Source: Phocoena phocoena (taxonomy: Eukaryota; Chordata; Mammalia; Artiodactyla; Phocoenidae). Taken from it: a stretch of 64,000 bases of DNA. A program made the position numbers and the translations under genes. The notes under the pieces are model-generated. The model saw only the letters and a list, made by a program, of their open reading frames with translations. It was not told the origin of the DNA and made no database searches. Each line of letters starts with the position of its first letter. The stretch's first letter is position 1. Below are positions 61,081-64,000 of this stretch, piece by piece. The stretch is from positions 45,427,158 through 45,491,157 of the forward strand of contig NC_089224.1 in NCBI RefSeq assembly GCF_963924675.1, read 5' to 3'.

Positions 61081-63070
61081 TATATGACGATTACTATCCA
61101 GATTAAGATCAGTATCATTTGGCATCATCTAATTCCCTTCCTTTTAATTCTAGTGTTCTCAAAGCACTCTTCTTATTACCTGAGTGGATTCATCAACTAG
61201 ACAGATGCTCAGCAAGGCTGATCTCCACGATCCTGCCACAGAGGGTTAGTGTTCTAGCCATTGGGTTCTGGTTGCCAGTTGCTGTGAGCTGATCGGTGTG
61301 ACTTCTTCCCTCTTTCTTCAAAAATAATCACATATCGATTAAATGAAAGAAAAATCAGGTGCCTGGTCTTGCAAAGCTGAAGGCAGTCCATTAACCCAGG
61401 ACTTGGTCTTCTTTGAGTTTCTGGCAGAAGCAGCCATTTTCCAGACTTTCTGTTATTCATATTGGCTTTTATCCTGCCCCAACAATGCTGTATTAAATTT
61501 TGCTAACTTAGAATATGTCATTGTGTCTGTGGAAAATCACTTCCCTTCTTTCACATTCGTGAATTTCACCTTACATTAGTTTCCTTTTCACCCACAAAAT
61601 AACTGTGGAATTTTACTTTATAAGAAAGTAGCAATGAGAAACAAAAAATTTAAAGCATTGAAAATGATAGAGACCGCAGCCCCTCTGCCTTTTTTACTTC
61701 CCTGTATTGCTCTTACCTCACCATGAATTAGAACTAATTAGGAGCAGCAAGACAAATTTTGCCCAATAAGTCACTAAGTGAATATAATTTATAAAAAACT
61801 TTAAATGTAGAATCGCACACAAGTAGAGGAAAGAAGGCGATTTCTCTCTGACCTAATCCTGGGCCTCGCTGCCGTGCATTCTCAGAGGGAGACAGAGACA
61901 GAGGAAGGGAAAAGCCCACTGGCATCAACTGACTAAATGAACAACTGAACCTCACCGGTTTCTGTGACATAAGCTTTAACGAGAGACAACACCATCGTTG
62001 AATTCTCTGCCCCCAGCTCAGAAACTCTGAGTGTAACAAGTGTTCACTAGTTTTAGTAAAAGAGTTGAATAATAAAATTTGTATTTGGTAAAATAAAAAT
62101 TATTTGTTTACTCAGGGTGAAATGATTAGAATTGGATAATTCCTACACCTCCTTAGAGAAAACACACTTTTGCTCTCAGTGTCTGAAGGCTGCTGACACT
62201 TCTGATACGGGTCAGGAGAAGAGGAGGTCACCACTGAGGACTAGGGTCCTTCACACAAACACTCCAGGGGCAAGGGTGAGGGTCCTGGAAGATGAATTAA
62301 TTTCCCAACAATAAACAAGTCCCTCCACAGAAAGCAGATTTTAAAGTCCTCAGGATGTGGTGAGCCTGCCCTCAGGCAGGGAGTCCAGGTTAGGAAGGGG
62401 ACTCTGTCACTCTAGAGGAGAGTGTGTGACTAGATGTGATCTCTCCCTTGTGACTGAGGTGCTGCTGGGGAAATACAATTTTCTTGGAATTAGGACCTCA
62501 ACACCCATATTCTCTGAAAAGAACCAGTATTCCTGGTGGGAGTATTGGCCCAGCCTGTGGAGGACTAGGTCTCCAGTAAGAAAATAGTGGAAAGAAAGGG
62601 TACTAATACTAACCTTGTGGTCCCCTGAAGCATAACCACATGGACCTGTATGAATGTGAAGGAAGAGAAACATTAAAAAGCTCATTCACTTATAATCATC
62701 AGCCTCTGCTATGAAACCCCTCTTTGGCTTCAAAGAGCTTAAATGCCAGAGGTGGCCTAGTAAATCCCTAAAAAAGTACAGAAACCATAGGGCTGAGGAA
62801 GCCTGCCTTTCTATATAAAGTAAGGCAGTAAAAATGGAGACTAAGGTCATAGCTAAAAATTTATTCCTGGAACAGAGAAAAGCAATATTTATGCATGAGA
62901 AGGAGAAAGAGAATGTACTTACATACCTGTAGCATTTCTGACTTTAACACAAAGACATTTCTCATTTGATTAATAAATATCCATTTGGATGGGCACATCA
63001 GAAGTTATTGGGAAAAGTGCAAAATTAATAGTTTAGATGGATAACATCTTCTTAGACACTGAGAATACAT
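61081..63070. other. Intergenic stretch upstream of IFNW
   Basis: No gene or named element seen. Several short chance open frames only. Confidence 0.5.
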
Positions 63071-63147
63071 AAATGAAACCCAAAAAAGGAAGTAAAAGTG
63101 ACAGAAATGTTTAGAAAATGAAAATTACTGTGTTCCCCATTTAATGG
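63071..63147 (+). promoter_or_regulatory. Virus-response region and TATA-like box of IFNW
   Basis: GAAA-type repeats (AAATGAAACCC, AAGGAAGTAAAAGTGACAG, AGAAATG, TTAGAAAATGAAAATTAC) at 63,071-63,126 and a TATA-like CATTTAATGG at 63,139-63,148. The layout is like the IFNA promoter here, about 95 bp before the chosen ATG. Confidence 0.72.
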
Positions 63148-63239
63148 CCTTGCTTAGAAAGGATGTTATCAGACAACCTACCCGCAAGGTTCCCCCAGAC
63201 GCCCGTCTCAGCCAGGCCAGCAGCAGCCTCATTTGCCCC

Positions 63240-63827
63240 ATGGCCTTCGTGCTCTCTCTACTGACCGCCCTGGTGATGTTCAGCTACGGCCCTGGTGGAT
63301 CTCTGGGCTGCGACCTGTCTCAGAACCACGTGCGGATTAGCAAGAAGAACTTCATGCTTCTGGGCCAGATGCGGAGAATCTCCCCTCACTTCTGTCTGAA
63401 GGACAGAAAAGACTTCGGTTTCCCCCAGGACATGGTGGATGGCAGCCAGCTCCCAAAGGCCCAGGCCACCTCTGTCCTCCACGAGATGCTCCAGCAGGTC
63501 TTCCGCCTCTTCCACACAGAGCGGTCCTCTGCCGCCTGGGACACCTCCCTCCTGGACAAATTCCACACTGGACTCCATCAGCAGCTGGAGGACCTGGACG
63601 CCTGCTTGGTGCAGGCGATGGGAGATGAAGAAACTGCCCTGGGAGTGATGGGCCCTACACTGGCCATGAAGAGGTACTTCCAGGGAATCCATCTCTACCT
63701 GAAAGAGAAGAAATACAGTGACTGTGCCTGGGAAATTGTCAGAGTGGAAATCATGAGATCCCTGTCTTCATCAACCAACTTGCAAGAAAGGATAAGAATT
63801 ATGGATGGAGACCTGGGGTCACCTTGA
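63240..63827 (+). CDS. IFNW: Interferon omega, intact
   Basis: 195-residue intronless type I interferon. Secreted antiviral ligand of IFNAR1/IFNAR2. Signal peptide residues 1-23 ([14 protein letters not shown], cleavage after GGSLG), mature chain 172 starting CDLSQNHV, the usual cetartiodactyl omega length with the long C-terminal tail ([18 protein letters not shown]). Mature Cys1, 29, 99 and 139 give both disulfides, with no extra cysteine. Helix landmarks: [43 protein letters not shown]. Omega and tau interferons share much of this sequence; the '[14 protein letters not shown]' stretch fits both. I call omega because tau is known only from ruminants. No N-glycosylation sequon; the site around residue 78 reads W-D-T-S. 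An in-frame ATG at 63,144 lies in the TATA-like box and is rejected as the start. Confidence 0.95.
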   Translation: MAFVLSLLTALVMFSYGPGGSLGCDLSQNHVRISKKNFMLLGQMRRISPHFCLKDRKDFGFPQDMVDGSQLPKAQATSVLHEMLQQVFRLFHTERSSAAWDTSLLDKFHTGLHQQLEDLDACLVQAMGDEETALGVMGPTLAMKRYFQGIHLYLKEKKYSDCAWEIVRVEIMRSLSSSTNLQERIRIMDGDLGSP

Positions 63828-64000
63828 AATGTTTCTCATTGACTAAGATGCCATATCACCCTTGCACATACGTGTTTGGTCATTTCAGACGGATCTTATT
63901 TCAACTTTAATCACAGAATTTATTGTATTAATTCAGCTGATACTTTGTCAGCAATAATACACAAGTATATGTTAAAATTATTAAGCCCTAAGGGCATCAG
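63828..64000 (+). other. 3' UTR of IFNW, start only
   Basis: Non-coding sequence after the IFNW stop. The window ends before any clear polyadenylation signal. Confidence 0.6.

Noticed and set aside
61620..61680. GAAA-rich stretch considered as a lost interferon promoter
   Set aside because: No interferon-like coding sequence follows within the usual distance.

Overview
This is mammalian nuclear DNA, almost certainly cetacean (whale or dolphin), from the type I interferon gene cluster. The cetacean call rests on many tRNA-derived CHR-type SINEs ('GGGCTTCCCTGGTGG...' or '...CTTCCCTGGTGGTCC' heads, A-rich tails), including a young, CpG-rich subtype typical of cetaceans, and on interferons that look cetartiodactyl. 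There is no prokaryotic content. Of the many short open frames, only the interferons look like host genes.

Layout. Positions 1-48,309 are a head-to-tail segmental duplication with a period of about 21.65 kb. Each full unit has block A (about 10.4 kb: L1 tail, SINEs, a Tigger DNA transposon, a CpG-rich segment, an interferon-delta-like gene, an MST LTR, and an L1 ORF2 fragment broken by a SINE) and block B (about 11.2 kb: a triple-LTR endogenous retrovirus array, MER5A, MLT1 LTRs, SINEs and an L2 relic). The window opens in A1 (1-10,433), then runs B2 (10,434-21,662), A2 (21,663-32,083), B3 (32,084-43,313) and A3 (43,314-48,309). A3 is cut off just before its interferon gene by a deletion of about 4.6 kb. 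From 48,310 the sequence runs through a SINE-riddled L1 into single-copy-looking DNA with an intact interferon-alpha gene (52,757-53,323). About 10 kb further on lies an intact interferon-omega gene (63,240-63,827).

Interferons. IFNA and IFNW keep the signal peptide, the four cysteines of the 1-99 and 29-139 disulfides, and GAAA-rich virus-response promoters. The delta-like gene has three fates in the array. A1 has an open 170-codon frame that is open only because two frameshifts cancel, leaving 22 out-of-frame residues where helix B should be. A2 has only one of the two frameshifts and is a pseudogene. A3 has lost the gene.

History. By eye, x and x+21,650 match at a few differences per kb for x of about 8,050-26,650, but at about 1% for x below about 7,930. 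This suggests a recent unequal exchange on top of an older duplication. The L1 in A3 is several percent diverged from the L1s in A1 and A2 but carries a SINE at the same site. The 5' target-site copy of that L1 is in A1 and A2, and the matching 3' copy is next to IFNA. All percentages are eye estimates, not computed alignments.
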